Source of the DNA: Candidatus Aenigmarchaeota archaeon CG_4_9_14_3_um_filter_37_18
GTDB taxonomy: Archaea > Aenigmatarchaeota > Aenigmatarchaeia > CG10238-14
Assembly (NCBI GenBank): GCA_002789635.1
Contig: PFTQ01000002.1
Location: 1 to 32,201 of the forward strand
DNA length: 32,201 nt
Direction of reading: 5' to 3'
Below the pieces are notes generated by a model, which was not told the DNA's origin, made no database searches, and saw nothing but the letters and a program-made list of their open reading frames with translations. Below, in pieces: positions 9,659-18,153 of the stretch. The position numbers were made by a program, and so were the translations under genes. Positions within the stretch are counted from its first letter, which is position 1. Each line of letters begins with the position of its first letter.

Positions 9659-10575
9659 AATGCTCATTCTGCAGCAAGCAATCAATCTACTTCCGCGAGA
9701 ACGAAGGGCATTACTTTTGCGAAAACCACTTCAGTGAAAGCATAGAAAAAAAAGTAAGAAAAAACATCAGATCCAACAATCTAATCGGCAAGAAAGATAA
9801 AATAGCAGTCGCTCTCTCCGGGGGCAAAGACAGCTCGTCAACACTCTTCCTTCTGAAAAAAATCTTTAAAAACAACCCGAATATCGAGATAATCGCAATA
9901 ACAATTGACCAAGGCTTCGGCTGCGTAAATGAATACAATGCTGCTCTTGCATCTGGCTTTTGCCAAGAAATCGGAGTAAAACACCACATATTCTCATTCA
10001 AGCAAGAATTCAAAAAAACATTTAAAGAACTCGTAAGAAAAAATCCTAAATCAAGCTACTGCAGCATATGCGGAGTCCTGAGAAGATATTTGATAAATAA
10101 GAAAGTGAGAGAACTAGGCTGCACAAAACTGGCGACAGGCCATAATCTTGACGACGAATGCCAAAGCATCCTTATGAATGTGATAAAGGGGGATATGATG
10201 AGATTAGCGAGAACAGGGGCAATGCCGATGATGGCAAAAAACCCAAAATTTATCCCAAGAATCAAGCCTTTATTCAACATACCAGAAAGTGAAGTCTTGC
10301 TGTTCGCGAAAACAAATAAAATAAAATTTTCCGGCCAATCCTGCCCATTTGCAAAATTTAACTCATTGAGAGGCGAGACTGAGCAGTACCTGAATAATCT
10401 GGAAAAAAAATCCCCAGGTGTCAAGCATAGCCTATTAGAAAGCGCGTTGAAGCTTAAGCCCCATGTTGAAAAACAATTCAAAAAAGATAAAATAAAATTA
10501 TGTGAAAAATGTAAAGAGCCCGCCAGCAAAAAAATGTGCAAAACTTGTGAAGTACTTGGGGGTGTACTATCTTAG
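9655..10575 (+). CDS. tRNA 2-thiolation protein, Ncs6/CTU1/TtuA family
   Basis: N- and C-terminal CxxC zinc motifs; PP-loop KIAVALSGGKDSSSTL; YCSICGVLRRYLIN and ATGHNLDDECQSILMNVIKGD typical of the family. Confidence 0.92.
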   Translation: MKCSFCSKQSIYFRENEGHYFCENHFSESIEKKVRKNIRSNNLIGKKDKIAVALSGGKDSSSTLFLLKKIFKNNPNIEIIAITIDQGFGCVNEYNAALASGFCQEIGVKHHIFSFKQEFKKTFKELVRKNPKSSYCSICGVLRRYLINKKVRELGCTKLATGHNLDDECQSILMNVIKGDMMRLARTGAMPMMAKNPKFIPRIKPLFNIPESEVLLFAKTNKIKFSGQSCPFAKFNSLRGETEQYLNNLEKKSPGVKHSLLESALKLKPHVEKQFKKDKIKLCEKCKEPASKKMCKTCEVLGGVLS

Positions 10576-10739
10576 CGGACCCTTTGAACTTGAATTTCAT
10601 CGATTCTTTCCATTAAAAAGCCAATTCTATCCTGCAGAAACTTGAGCTGTTTCACACTCTTGGCATTAAATAATTTATTCTTGGTTTCGAATAATTGTTC
10701 TTGGTAAAATCGAAGTTGATGGTATTCTTGACCATTCAT
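10572..10739 (-). CDS. Small coiled-coil-like protein, 55 aa (below the ORF-track cutoff)
   Basis: ATG..TAA frame MNGQEYHQLRFYQEQLFETKNKLFNAKSVKQLKFLQDRIGFLMERIDEIQVQRVR; TATA-like TTTATATAGTA upstream on the minus strand. Confidence 0.4.
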   Translation of the reverse strand: MNGQEYHQLRFYQEQLFETKNKLFNAKSVKQLKFLQDRIGFLMERIDEIQVQRVR

Positions 10740-10808
10740 TGAATCACTGTTACTATATGGTGGTAATACTATATAAATGTTACTACTATCAAAAGAAAAA
10801 ATAGAGGA

Positions 10809-12380
10809 ATGAAGATGGGAAACAAAAAAGTGTGCAGGGAAATTATCGAGGAATTAATGGTTTTAGACAGCCTAGACGACAAAATAATAGATGAAATTGC
10901 CAAAAAAATTGCCAAAAAACATGGCTTAAGTGATATCCCGAATAAAGTGGATATATTAAGGTCTTGTAAAGAAAGTGAGAGTGAAAAGCTTAAGAAATAC
11001 CTGCAAACTAAACCATCCCGATCTATTTCCGGGGTTTCTGTTATAACTGTGGTTGCAAAACCAGCACCTTGCCCTGGAAAATGCATATACTGCCCTAAGG
11101 GAGCTAACGCGCCAAAGTCATACACTGGAATGGAGCCAGCTATCCAGCGGGGAATAAGGAATAATTATGACCCGCTCAGACAAACAAAAGATCGGCTTAA
11201 TCAATACAAACTTACAGGCCACCCTTCTGACAAGATAGAGGTAATAATTATTGGGGGGACGTTCCCAGCTCTAGAAAAGAACTACCAGAACTGGTTTGTT
11301 AAATGTATTTTTGATGCTCTCAACGGGAAAGAAAGTAAAACCTTGCTGGAAGCGCAGAAGTTGAATGAGTCTGCTGAGCATAGGTGCGTGGGGCTGACAA
11401 TTGAAACACGTCCGGACTACTGTTTTAAGGAACATATCAACCAAATGCTTGAATTAGGAACTACTCGGGTGGAAATAGGTGTTCAGTCAGTCTACGACGA
11501 GGTTTTGGAGAAAGTTAAGCGTGGGCATGATGTCAAAGCTGTGGTGCGTGCTACAAAACTTGCTAAAGACAGTGGATTAAAAGTGACTTATCATATGATG
11601 CCTGGCCTGTTCACTGATTTTAATAAGGATTTAGAGCAATTTAAAGTCTTATTTTCGGATGATAGGTTTAAGCCTGATTCACTTAAGATCTACCCTGTTC
11701 TTGTTATTCCTGAGACTGAACTTTATGAGTTGTGGAAGAAAGGTGAGTATAAGCCCATAAACACAGAAGAAGGGACTAAACTTATTTGTGAGGCGATGAA
11801 GCACATTCCCAAGTACTGTCGTGTAATAAGAGTGCAGAGAGATATCCCTAATAACAAAGTTGCTGCTGGAATCGACAAGAGTAATCTTCGCGAGCTTGTG
11901 GAAAAGGAGTGTGAAAGGGGAGGAGTGAGAATTCAGGAGATCAGATATAGGGAAGTTGGACATAAGATGGCTAAAGGAGTGATTCCTGATCCTGATAAGA
12001 TTAAACTGTGTAGAATGGATTATGATGCGTCAGGGGGAAAAGAAGTTTTTTTAAGTTTTGAAGATGTTAAAAATGATGTTTTGTTTGGTTTTATTAGGTT
12101 GAGAATTCCTAGTGAACCATTTAGGAAGGAGATTGATAATAAGACAGGATTAATTCGTGAATTGCATGTTTATGGCTCTGCTGTTCAAATCGGGAAGAAA
12201 AAAGAAAATGCATGGCAACATAAAGGTTTTGGAATGAAACTTTTACAAGAAGTTGAACGAATTGCTAAAGAAGAGTTTAGTGTGAAAAAGATGGTTGTTA
12301 TTTCTGGGGTTGGGGTCAGACCATATTATTATCGTCTAGGATATAAAGTTGACGGAATCTACGTTTCTAAATTTCTTTAA
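10809..12380 (+). CDS. elp3: Elp3 family tRNA uridine modification enzyme (radical SAM + GNAT)
   Basis: PCPGKCIYCPKG radical-SAM cysteines, ETRPDYC, TRVEIGVQS, and C-terminal acetyltransferase region QHKGFGMKLLQEVERIA. Confidence 0.97.
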   Translation: MKMGNKKVCREIIEELMVLDSLDDKIIDEIAKKIAKKHGLSDIPNKVDILRSCKESESEKLKKYLQTKPSRSISGVSVITVVAKPAPCPGKCIYCPKGANAPKSYTGMEPAIQRGIRNNYDPLRQTKDRLNQYKLTGHPSDKIEVIIIGGTFPALEKNYQNWFVKCIFDALNGKESKTLLEAQKLNESAEHRCVGLTIETRPDYCFKEHINQMLELGTTRVEIGVQSVYDEVLEKVKRGHDVKAVVRATKLAKDSGLKVTYHMMPGLFTDFNKDLEQFKVLFSDDRFKPDSLKIYPVLVIPETELYELWKKGEYKPINTEEGTKLICEAMKHIPKYCRVIRVQRDIPNNKVAAGIDKSNLRELVEKECERGGVRIQEIRYREVGHKMAKGVIPDPDKIKLCRMDYDASGGKEVFLSFEDVKNDVLFGFIRLRIPSEPFRKEIDNKTGLIRELHVYGSAVQIGKKKENAWQHKGFGMKLLQEVERIAKEEFSVKKMVVISGVGVRPYYYRLGYKVDGIYVSKFL

Positions 12381-13904
12381 TTTTTCTTTGAGATTCTTTG
12401 CCATTTTCAATTCTCTACTTAAACCCCATATCTTAATTAGCATATCTTTTTTGTCTAGATTAATCCTGAACCTCTTCATAGTATCATTTATTATACCTCT
12501 ATTATCTATCCCACCTCTACTTTGAATCAGAAAATCTTTTTTGACTAATCTATCCAGTTGTCTATGAACAACCTGTTTGTGTACATGAAATTTCTCACTC
12601 CAATCTCTTACAGTAAATTCTTTATTTTCAAAATATTTCATCTTCATTAATGTCTTAGTTTTCTGATGATTCAAAAATCCTCTTAGAAATTTTATTTTTT
12701 TAGATTCATTCGTAAGTTGGGGAATTTCAAATGCATCAAGTAAATGAAGTTTATAGAACTCATCCCATCCAAATATACATATATCATTCACACCTTCTCT
12801 GTATTTTATAACCAATCTCTCTAATAACCTCTTGATAAATTCCCGATCCATTGGTCTTATAGAACCAATAGATACACTGACTATAGATTTATTTTTTATG
12901 TAGACAGAACCTTCTCCTGCAATTAACCCTTTTAGCCAATCTATACACCATTTCCTTTTTGTTAGAACAATTTTTTTACTTTCTTCAAGTAAGCTTTTAA
13001 TCACACTTCTGAGAACAGTATTAGTTAGATACACTCCCATCAATCCATAATTTTCTTGTAATCTACTTCCAGAATTGGATATAGTCCTTATTCCAATACA
13101 CTTCTTATCTAGGGTTAACCAATCTGACCAAAATTTCAAACATTCTTGTTTGTTTTTACTTTTTCTTTCATTATGTTCTAAATAAAAACTTAGTTTAGGT
13201 TTTTCATCTAAAATTCCCTCCAACCATTCTAGAAATTTTTTCACTAAAATGGGCTCTGAATTTCCAAGACTAATCTTTGAATTATCACTCTTTTCCGAAA
13301 CTTTTGTATAACCCTCACCAAAATAAAGTGCACAACCTATCCAAAATACTTGATCCAATTTTACATATCTCTTAAGTCTCGTCTCTGATTTCTTCCAGCA
13401 TGCCTGTGACCATACACGTAAATTTTTATTTGAGAATTCTACAAAAATAGGATGTTGTTTTCTTGCTCTTCTACTTGGTAAAAGATGAGATGGTAATAAT
13501 GCTAACATGTCGATAATATCTTTTTCATTTTTTTTTCCAGAAAGATTTCCTTGGATATTGAATACCAATTTATTACGTAACATGGGATTTGCTGTTAGTG
13601 GGTTATACGCTATAATATGTCTATTTATTTCATCTAACTTGAATTCATCAAAACCACTTTCAATTAAAATATTTGAAATTTCCTCTATAACCCAATATGG
13701 AATGTAAATTTTCCAACCAGACACATGTTTTCCTTTTCTCCATCCTTTTACTGTTTCTCTCATTATTTTAGTGGGTTTCATTTTCCGAATTCTTGCTTTA
13801 TTTGACAAATATTCAGCAAAGGTAGTTTGGAACTTGAAGATTTTAATTATTCCACAAAAAAGTCTTTCTCTATATTTGTCTTCCAAATAGATACTAAAAT
13901 TCAT
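12336..13904 (-). CDS. LAGLIDADG-type homing endonuclease-like protein, free-standing, with C-terminal winged HTH
   Basis: Two LAGLIDADG-like motifs (WIGCALYFGEGYT and WLKGLIAGEGSV); C-terminal FTVRDWSEKFHVHKQVVHRQLDRLVKKDFLI. Confidence 0.82.
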   Translation of the reverse strand: MNFSIYLEDKYRERLFCGIIKIFKFQTTFAEYLSNKARIRKMKPTKIMRETVKGWRKGKHVSGWKIYIPYWVIEEISNILIESGFDEFKLDEINRHIIAYNPLTANPMLRNKLVFNIQGNLSGKKNEKDIIDMLALLPSHLLPSRRARKQHPIFVEFSNKNLRVWSQACWKKSETRLKRYVKLDQVFWIGCALYFGEGYTKVSEKSDNSKISLGNSEPILVKKFLEWLEGILDEKPKLSFYLEHNERKSKNKQECLKFWSDWLTLDKKCIGIRTISNSGSRLQENYGLMGVYLTNTVLRSVIKSLLEESKKIVLTKRKWCIDWLKGLIAGEGSVYIKNKSIVSVSIGSIRPMDREFIKRLLERLVIKYREGVNDICIFGWDEFYKLHLLDAFEIPQLTNESKKIKFLRGFLNHQKTKTLMKMKYFENKEFTVRDWSEKFHVHKQVVHRQLDRLVKKDFLIQSRGGIDNRGIINDTMKRFRINLDKKDMLIKIWGLSRELKMAKNLKEKLKKFRNVDSVNFIS

Positions 13905-14000
13905 ATGTATATTATGGTATTGTTGTTATAAATAATTTACTATAAAAAGAATTATATAATTGAGATGCATCTGAATCTCTAAACTAACAAAAAAGAATTT

Positions 14001-14124
14001 TTCAAAGAAATATTTATTAGCAGGAAGGTAGTAAATTTGAACGCTTGGTATGCTTAGAGTTGAGTTATTATTTTAATGGTTTAGATTGGTTTAATCAGTT
14101 GAGTTAAAATGATGAGATTTTTGG
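14001..14124 (+). repeat. Dispersed intergenic repeat, copy A
   Basis: Shares AAATTTGAACGCTnnGTAT, GTTATTATTTTAA and AATGAtGAGrTTTTT blocks in the same order as copies B and C. Confidence 0.8.
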
Positions 14125-14238
14125 TGGTTTTCTCGGGTTTTTAGACCGATTTCATACACGAGTGGTGGTTTTTGAGGGAGGATTTAAAACTAACCTTAAA
14201 CGAGTTGAGAAAATAGAGAAAAGAAAGAAAAAAATCTA

Positions 14239-14688
14239 TTAAGCTGTTTCTTCAGATGGTGGATTTGGATTACCTATTTGATTAACAGCATCTTTTCCCG
14301 CAGTTAACAACAAATATATTGGACACATTGCTACATTATGTCTAGCTAAGCTCTCCACTGTTTGTTTTCCCTTAAAAGCTCCTCTACTCACAGTATCTTG
14401 GTCAGCTGAAATACATTGTCTAACAGATACTTGAGGGTCAGAACCAAATCTATATTTAACACCACTACAGTGAATTGAACCTGGTGAATCTAATGTTATT
14501 AGGTCCAATGTATCTGAAGCCAACATACGATTATCTGTAACATAAGCTCCTTGACATGCTTGAGCATATGGACATAAAGTTCCAAGAGCTCTTGCAACCT
14601 CTGTTTTTTGTTGTAATCCGTCTTGTCCTACCCAACTATATGATGGCATATTTATATTCACCTCAACACTACTTAATAGTAACAACAT
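14239..14688 (-). CDS. Orphan protein, Cys-containing and lysine-poor; start probably internal at MPSYSW
   Basis: 149 aa ORF with archaeal promoter-like sequence upstream (GTTTAAATA on the minus strand). Confidence 0.6.
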   Translation of the reverse strand: MLLLLSSVEVNINMPSYSWVGQDGLQQKTEVARALGTLCPYAQACQGAYVTDNRMLASDTLDLITLDSPGSIHCSGVKYRFGSDPQVSVRQCISADQDTVSRGAFKGKQTVESLARHNVAMCPIYLLLTAGKDAVNQIGNPNPPSEETA

Positions 14689-14731
14689 TACTATTTAAAC
14701 TTTTCTCTTTCTCTAACCTATACTTTCCACA
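14667..14731 (-). promoter_or_regulatory. Conserved upstream region of the orphan gene, shared with 31491-31554
   Basis: Minus strand TGTGGAAAGTATAGGTT-N14-GTTTAAATAGTAAT..TACTATT..TAGTG; contains AATAGTAA-CAACA-TTACTATT inverted repeat. Confidence 0.65.
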
Positions 14732-14840
14732 CTATACTTCCGTCAAAAAGGTCCCTAGATTTTGAGTGAAACCTTAATAAACTGTCACTATTGATTCCTA
14801 AAAATTACCTGCAGGAAATCTTTATTTTCACAGCCTGTTC

Positions 14841-14955
14841 TTCAAGGAAATTTGGGTTAGCCGAAGACAGGAAATTTGAACGCTTAGTATAGTTTCCTTT
14901 CGGTTATTATTTTAACAGTTGGGATTAGTTTAATTAGAATGATGAGGTTTTTTGG
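14841..14955 (+). repeat. Dispersed intergenic repeat, copy B
   Basis: TTCAAGGAAAT..GGGTTAG..GGAAATTTGAACGCTTAGTAT..GTTATTATTTTAACAGTT..GAATGATGAGGTTTTTTGG. Confidence 0.8.
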
Positions 14956-14976
14956 ATATTTTTAGAAAATAAGATA

Positions 14977-15282
14977 TTAAAATCGAGATTTAAAAATTCG
15001 ATAATTTCCGCCTTCTATTCTTATAGCCTTGCCATTAATTAGCGCATCTGCTATCTTCTTTCTGGCTGACAAAACTAATCTATGAAAAGTGGGTTGTGAG
15101 ATATTCATTTTTTTAGCCGCTTCTTCTTGTTCAAGCCCTTCCAAATCCTTCAGTCTTACCGCTTCGTATTCGTCTACTGCCAAAACCGTTTCTTGCAAAT
15201 CAACCATCCTTACTCCTGCTGGCTTGAAGTAAGTTATATTAGGTTTTAATCTAACTCTTCTGCAAAGTCTTGGTCGTGACAT
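14977..15282 (-). CDS. DUF134 family DNA-binding protein
   Basis: [72 protein letters not shown] is the DUF134 pattern. Confidence 0.92.
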   Translation of the reverse strand: MSRPRLCRRVRLKPNITYFKPAGVRMVDLQETVLAVDEYEAVRLKDLEGLEQEEAAKKMNISQPTFHRLVLSARKKIADALINGKAIRIEGGNYRIFKSRF

Positions 15283-15293
15283 AATTAAACCTT

Positions 15294-15614
15294 TTAAAAA
15301 GTTACTATTTTGTCGCTTTTCATTATAACATCGTCTAAATCTTTAAGAGATGAAATTGGACACAATTTTGAATCTTTATCACCTCTTGCTTTAACGCAAG
15401 TTCCGCAGGCAAATATTGTTCCGCCCCCGTTCTGAAACTTTTCAGCTTCCTCTTGTGTATTGAATTCGTCGGAACTTACTTTAAGATATTCGACACCTTT
15501 CCCAATCAAGAAGACTTGAACAATATATTTCTGTTTTAAGCCATAATTAGCATATCTTAATGCATTCCAACAGGTTTCTGCATCGTTTGTTGAGATTATT
15601 ATTCCTAATTTCAT
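15294..15614 (-). CDS. DsrE/DsrF-like family protein
   Basis: [53 protein letters not shown] typical of DsrE-like proteins. Confidence 0.85.
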   Translation of the reverse strand: MKLGIIISTNDAETCWNALRYANYGLKQKYIVQVFLIGKGVEYLKVSSDEFNTQEEAEKFQNGGGTIFACGTCVKARGDKDSKLCPISSLKDLDDVIMKSDKIVTF

Positions 15615-15648
15615 GTTTCACGCCTCGTAGATTTTTAGCATAACAATC

Positions 15649-15882
15649 TTAATCATGCTCTTCAAAAGCTTTGTCCTGTTCCTTGTCTTTCTTTCTAATC
15701 CATTCGACCAACATAGCCGCATGTTCCTTTTCTTCGTTCTTATTGTGTTCGAGTATTTTCTTCAGTTCTGTATCTTTTGTCTCTTCTATCCTAGTTTCAT
15801 ACCAGTTTATCGCTTCCAGTTCTTCAATTACACTTTGTCTCGCTTTCTTTAAGTCAGAGTTTTCAACCTCTTTTGCATACAT
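15649..15882 (-). CDS. Encapsulated-ferritin-like (EncFtn-type) ferritin-like protein
   Basis: VIEELEAINWYETRIEETKDTELKKILEHNKNEEKEHAAMLVEWIRKKDK closely matches the EncFtn metal-site pattern. Confidence 0.8.
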   Translation of the reverse strand: MYAKEVENSDLKKARQSVIEELEAINWYETRIEETKDTELKKILEHNKNEEKEHAAMLVEWIRKKDKEQDKAFEEHD

Positions 15883-15895
15883 TTTTCACACCCTT

Positions 15896-15911
15896 ATGAA
15901 TAACTATTCAT
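15896..15911. promoter_or_regulatory. 16-nt palindromic operator ATGAATAACTATTCAT
   Basis: 7-bp arms ATGAATA/TATTCAT with 2-nt spacer, just upstream of the EncFtn-like gene. Confidence 0.65.
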
Positions 15912-15953
15912 TTACATATTAAAAAATTTCTAAAACAAAAAAAAGAAAAGCAA

Positions 15954-16205
15954 TCACTTCATTTCTTTCAGTCTTTTCTCTATCTCTTGCTTTTCTAAAT
16001 CAATTTCTTTAAGTTCTGCTTCAAGGATTTTCTTTTCTTCTTCTTTTGTTAGAGTTACCTGTCTTCTAAATCCAAAACCTCTTCCGTAACCTTTACCAAA
16101 TCCTCTTCGCATTCCACAACCACAAGGTCCAAACCCTCTTCCTGTAAGAGGTCCTTGTCCTAATGGTCCTGTTCCATCCATTCCTGGCACATTTTTCACC
16201 TCCAT
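15954..16205 (-). CDS. DUF5320-like protein
   Basis: GMDGTGPLGQGPLTGRGFGPCGCGMRRGFGKGYGRGF signature and charged C-terminal coiled coil. Confidence 0.85.
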   Translation of the reverse strand: MEVKNVPGMDGTGPLGQGPLTGRGFGPCGCGMRRGFGKGYGRGFGFRRQVTLTKEEEKKILEAELKEIDLEKQEIEKRLKEMK

Positions 16206-16206
16206 T

Positions 16207-16222
16207 ATGAATTAGTATTCAT
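16207..16222. promoter_or_regulatory. 16-nt palindromic operator ATGAATTAGTATTCAT
   Basis: Arms ATGAAT/ATTCAT, between the TATA-like box (GTTTAAATA, minus strand) and the DUF5320 start. Confidence 0.65.
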
Positions 16223-16230
16223 TATTTATA

Positions 16231-16246
16231 GTGAATATATATTCAT
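16231..16246. promoter_or_regulatory. 16-nt palindromic operator GTGAATATATATTCAT
   Basis: Perfect inner palindrome TGAATATATATTCA, 24 nt from the adjacent operator. Confidence 0.65.
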
Positions 16247-16313
16247 AATAGTATTTAAACTTATTGATTCAGAAGAAGTGATATTCTCTTGACAAATCTT
16301 CATTTTCTCAACC

Positions 16314-16416
16314 TTCAAGCAAATGCGGGTAAGTAAAAAGCAGAAAATTTGAACGCTGAGTATGTTTAGAGTTGAGTTATTATTTTAATGGTTGAGTTAA
16401 AATGACGAGATTTTTG
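16314..16416 (+). repeat. Dispersed intergenic repeat, copy C
   Basis: TTCAAGCAAAT..GGGTAAG..AAAATTTGAACGCTGAGTATGTTTAGAGTTGAGTTATTATTTTAATGGTTGAGTTAAAATGACGAGATTTTTG. Confidence 0.8.
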
Positions 16417-16494
16417 CAGAGAGAAATAATATTCAGATGTCGCAATCACCAACATTCTATTTATTTGACAAGCAACAATTCTTCTATCAATTGC

Positions 16495-18057
16495 ATGTTG
16501 CCTAAAAACATAGAGATAAACGACAAGTTCAAGGAGTCTCTCGGGTTAATGGAAAGCACGAGTAAAAATATCTTTATTACCGGCAAGGCTGGAACAGGGA
16601 AATCAACTCTTCTTAATTATTTCAGAAGCCTGACGGATAAGAAGCTGGCCGTGCTTGCGCCAACAGGAGTCGCTGCAATCAACATTGACGGGCAAACCAT
16701 ACACTCTTTCTTCAGGTTCAAGCCAGATGTAAACCTAAGCTCAATAAAGAAATACAAAGGCTCAGGCGGGGAAATCTACAGAAGAATCGAAACTATTGTT
16801 ATAGACGAAATCTCCATGGTGAGGGCAGACCTGCTTGACTGCATAGACAAGTTTCTGAGAATCAATGGAAAAGATTCAGGAAAGCCTTTCGGCGGAGTCC
16901 AGATGATTTTTTTCGGCGACCTCTATCAGCTGCCGCCAGTCGTAAGGAGCGAGGAAAAAGAAATATTCAAGAGCCATTACAAGAGCCAGTATTTCTTTGA
17001 CGCAAAAGTGTTCGACAGCCTTGAAATGGAATTCATAGAGCTGGAAAAGATATACCGCCAGAAAGATGAGAAATTCATCAGAATCCTGAATTCCATAAGG
17101 AACAATTCCATAGATGAAAGCCAGTTGAAATTAGTGAACGAAAGAGTCAAGCCGGACTTTAAGATATATCTGAAAGACATTTACATGCAATTAACCACGA
17201 CAAACAAATTGTCTGCGGAAATAAACGAAGGGGAGTTGTCCAAAATAAGAAGCCCGCTTCTCAGCTACGAAGGAAAAATAAAAGGCAATTTCGAAAAACA
17301 CTATCTCCCGACTGAAATCAGCCTGAAGCTTAAGGTTAACTCGCAAATAATGCTTGTAAATAATGATCCTAACGGCAGATGGGTAAACGGCACTGTCGGG
17401 AAAATAATTGGCATTGAAAAAGATGCGAAAGAAAATGATTCAATTATTGTGGAAGTTCTGAACGGGGATAAAGTAAATGTGGCCCCATATACATGGAAGG
17501 TATCAGAACTCTATTATAATAATGACACCAGCATGTTGGACTCAAGGGCAATCGGATCCTTCACCCAATATCCTATAAAACTTGCGTGGGCCATCACCAT
17601 ACACAAAAGCCAAGGAAAAACATTTGACAGGGTTGTCATAGATATAGGCAGCGGAACTTTCACTTCCGGCCAGGTTTATGTTGCTTTGAGCAGATGCATT
17701 AGCTTGGATGGGATTGTGCTGAAAAAACCGATACAGAAAAGGCATATCTTCATGGACTGGAAGATCGTCAATTTTATTACAAAATACCAGTACAAGCTGT
17801 CTGATAAAAGATGCTCCCTTGATAAAAAAATGAAAATCATTCAAAACGCCATTAAAAATAAATCAAAGCTTGATATTGTATACTTGAAATCAAAGGATGA
17901 AAAATCCAAGAGAATTATAGAGCCTATTTCAGTCGGCAAGATGGAATATATGGGAAAGCCCTATTTTGGAGTTGAAGGCTTCTGTTCTGAAAGGCAAGGA
18001 ATGAGGGTTTTCCGCGTTGACAAAATATTGGATATAAAGGAACTCGCCCCTGAGTAA
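16495..18057 (+). CDS. Pif1-like superfamily 1B helicase with C-terminal WYL-like domain
   Basis: Walker A FITGKAGTGKSTLL, APTGVAAINIDGQTIHSFF, VIDEISMVRADLLD, AWAITIHKSQGKTFDRVVID; tail LDIVYLKSKDEKSKRIIEPISVGKMEYMGKPYFGVEGFCSERQGMRVFRVDKI is WYL-like. The ORF-track start at 16402 lies inside repeat C, so ATG 16495 is preferred. Confidence 0.88.
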   Translation: MLPKNIEINDKFKESLGLMESTSKNIFITGKAGTGKSTLLNYFRSLTDKKLAVLAPTGVAAINIDGQTIHSFFRFKPDVNLSSIKKYKGSGGEIYRRIETIVIDEISMVRADLLDCIDKFLRINGKDSGKPFGGVQMIFFGDLYQLPPVVRSEEKEIFKSHYKSQYFFDAKVFDSLEMEFIELEKIYRQKDEKFIRILNSIRNNSIDESQLKLVNERVKPDFKIYLKDIYMQLTTTNKLSAEINEGELSKIRSPLLSYEGKIKGNFEKHYLPTEISLKLKVNSQIMLVNNDPNGRWVNGTVGKIIGIEKDAKENDSIIVEVLNGDKVNVAPYTWKVSELYYNNDTSMLDSRAIGSFTQYPIKLAWAITIHKSQGKTFDRVVIDIGSGTFTSGQVYVALSRCISLDGIVLKKPIQKRHIFMDWKIVNFITKYQYKLSDKRCSLDKKMKIIQNAIKNKSKLDIVYLKSKDEKSKRIIEPISVGKMEYMGKPYFGVEGFCSERQGMRVFRVDKILDIKELAPE

Positions 18058-18153
18058 CTGTTTTCTGGCATTTATCTATGGTTTATTTGGGCTTGGTTTG
18101 AAGATGCATTTGATCAATAAAACTCTTTATACAAAAACTAACAATAATTAATT

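Noticed and set aside
14101-14124. C/D-box sRNA hypothesis for the dispersed repeats, because of AATGATGAG (box C-like)
   Set aside because: No consistent CUGA D box at the expected spacing, and copy C has ATGACGA; a repeat of unknown function is safer.
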